The translations under genes were made by a program, and so were the position numbers. From QNFN01 sp964195335 (GTDB lineage Bacteria > Pseudomonadota > Gammaproteobacteria > QNFN01), in contig CAXMPC010000159.1 of NCBI GenBank assembly GCA_964195335.1, forward strand, positions 1 through 8,520: 8,520 bases of DNA, in the 5' to 3' direction. How positions within the stretch are numbered: the first letter of the stretch is position 1; each line of letters begins with the position of its first letter. Shown here piece after piece: positions 8,437-8,520 of this stretch. Below the pieces are notes generated by a model. The model was not told the origin of the DNA. It ran no database searches and saw nothing but the letters and a program-made list of their open reading frames with translations.

Positions 8437-8520
8437 GTATTAAAACCCTGGATATCAAAAACGAAGAATAGTTGGCGCGGCTCAACCGACACACGATCGG
8501 TACGCCGCTGATGGTGGCTT

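Larger units (their letters stand above)
8175..8520. other. Non-coding region upstream of the ATPase operon
   Basis: No convincing gene is seen in these 346 bases. The region holds, from the operon outward: the ribosome-binding site, a weak candidate promoter (8280-8308), two inverted repeats (8312-8327 and 8344-8365), an 8-base palindrome CACATGTG (8373-8380) and the FNR-type box (8423-8436). The part from about 8401 to 8470 is clearly more AT-rich than the rest of the window. A plus-strand ATG at 8511 could open a divergent gene, but only ten of its bases are visible. Confidence 0.6.

Noticed and set aside
8296..8511. Plus-strand open frame of 71 codons in the upstream region
   Set aside because: It spans the inverted repeats and the FNR-type box, has no ribosome-binding site and its translation looks random.
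8368..8520. Minus-strand frame open from the right edge, stopping at about 8368 (another stops at about 8433)
   Set aside because: It could be the tail of an upstream gene, but it runs through the AT-rich promoter-like stretch and the predicted residues show no family signal; too little is visible.

Overview
The window is almost entirely one minus-strand operon for a V/A-type (rotary) ATPase. It looks like GC-rich bacterial chromosomal DNA. The genes are tightly packed, with stop/start overlaps, and good Shine-Dalgarno (SD) sequences are visible before several of them. The neighbouring gene is a PKHD-type Fe(II)/2-oxoglutarate dioxygenase of the YbiX/PiuC family, which is mostly proteobacterial. 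My best guess is a gamma- or betaproteobacterium that carries a V-type ATPase as an accessory ion pump or synthase. That taxonomic placement is inference; no rRNA or other marker is present.

Layout in the direction of transcription (right to left). Positions 8175-8520 are a non-coding leader with a perfect FNR/ANR-type box (8423-8436), two short inverted repeats and a weak candidate promoter. Then come: a short coiled-coil stalk protein (subunit G/H-like, 7836-8174); a short subunit C/d-like protein (7156-7839); membrane subunit I/a (5354-7156); proteolipid K/c (4986-5342); subunit F (4689-4985); stalk subunit E (4066-4692); catalytic subunit A (2315-4069); non-catalytic subunit B (925-2325); and central-stalk subunit D (321-935). 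After a 27-base gap the 5' part of the YbiX-type hydroxylase gene (293 to 1) runs off the left edge.

How the genes work together: A and B form the nucleotide-binding hexamer. D and F form the rotating shaft, and the C-like protein would be the socket between the shaft and the K ring. E and the coiled-coil protein form the peripheral stalks. I and K form the ion-translocating membrane part. All nine expected functions are present, so the operon appears complete and intact, with no frameshift or broken motif. Unusual points are the gene order (the C-like gene near the front, F before E), the short C-like protein, a Gly in place of the usual Pro in the catalytic P-loop, a proteolipid without any glutamine, and the FNR-type box upstream.

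I found no mobile element, CRISPR array, tRNA or rRNA, and nothing that I would call a wholly new system.
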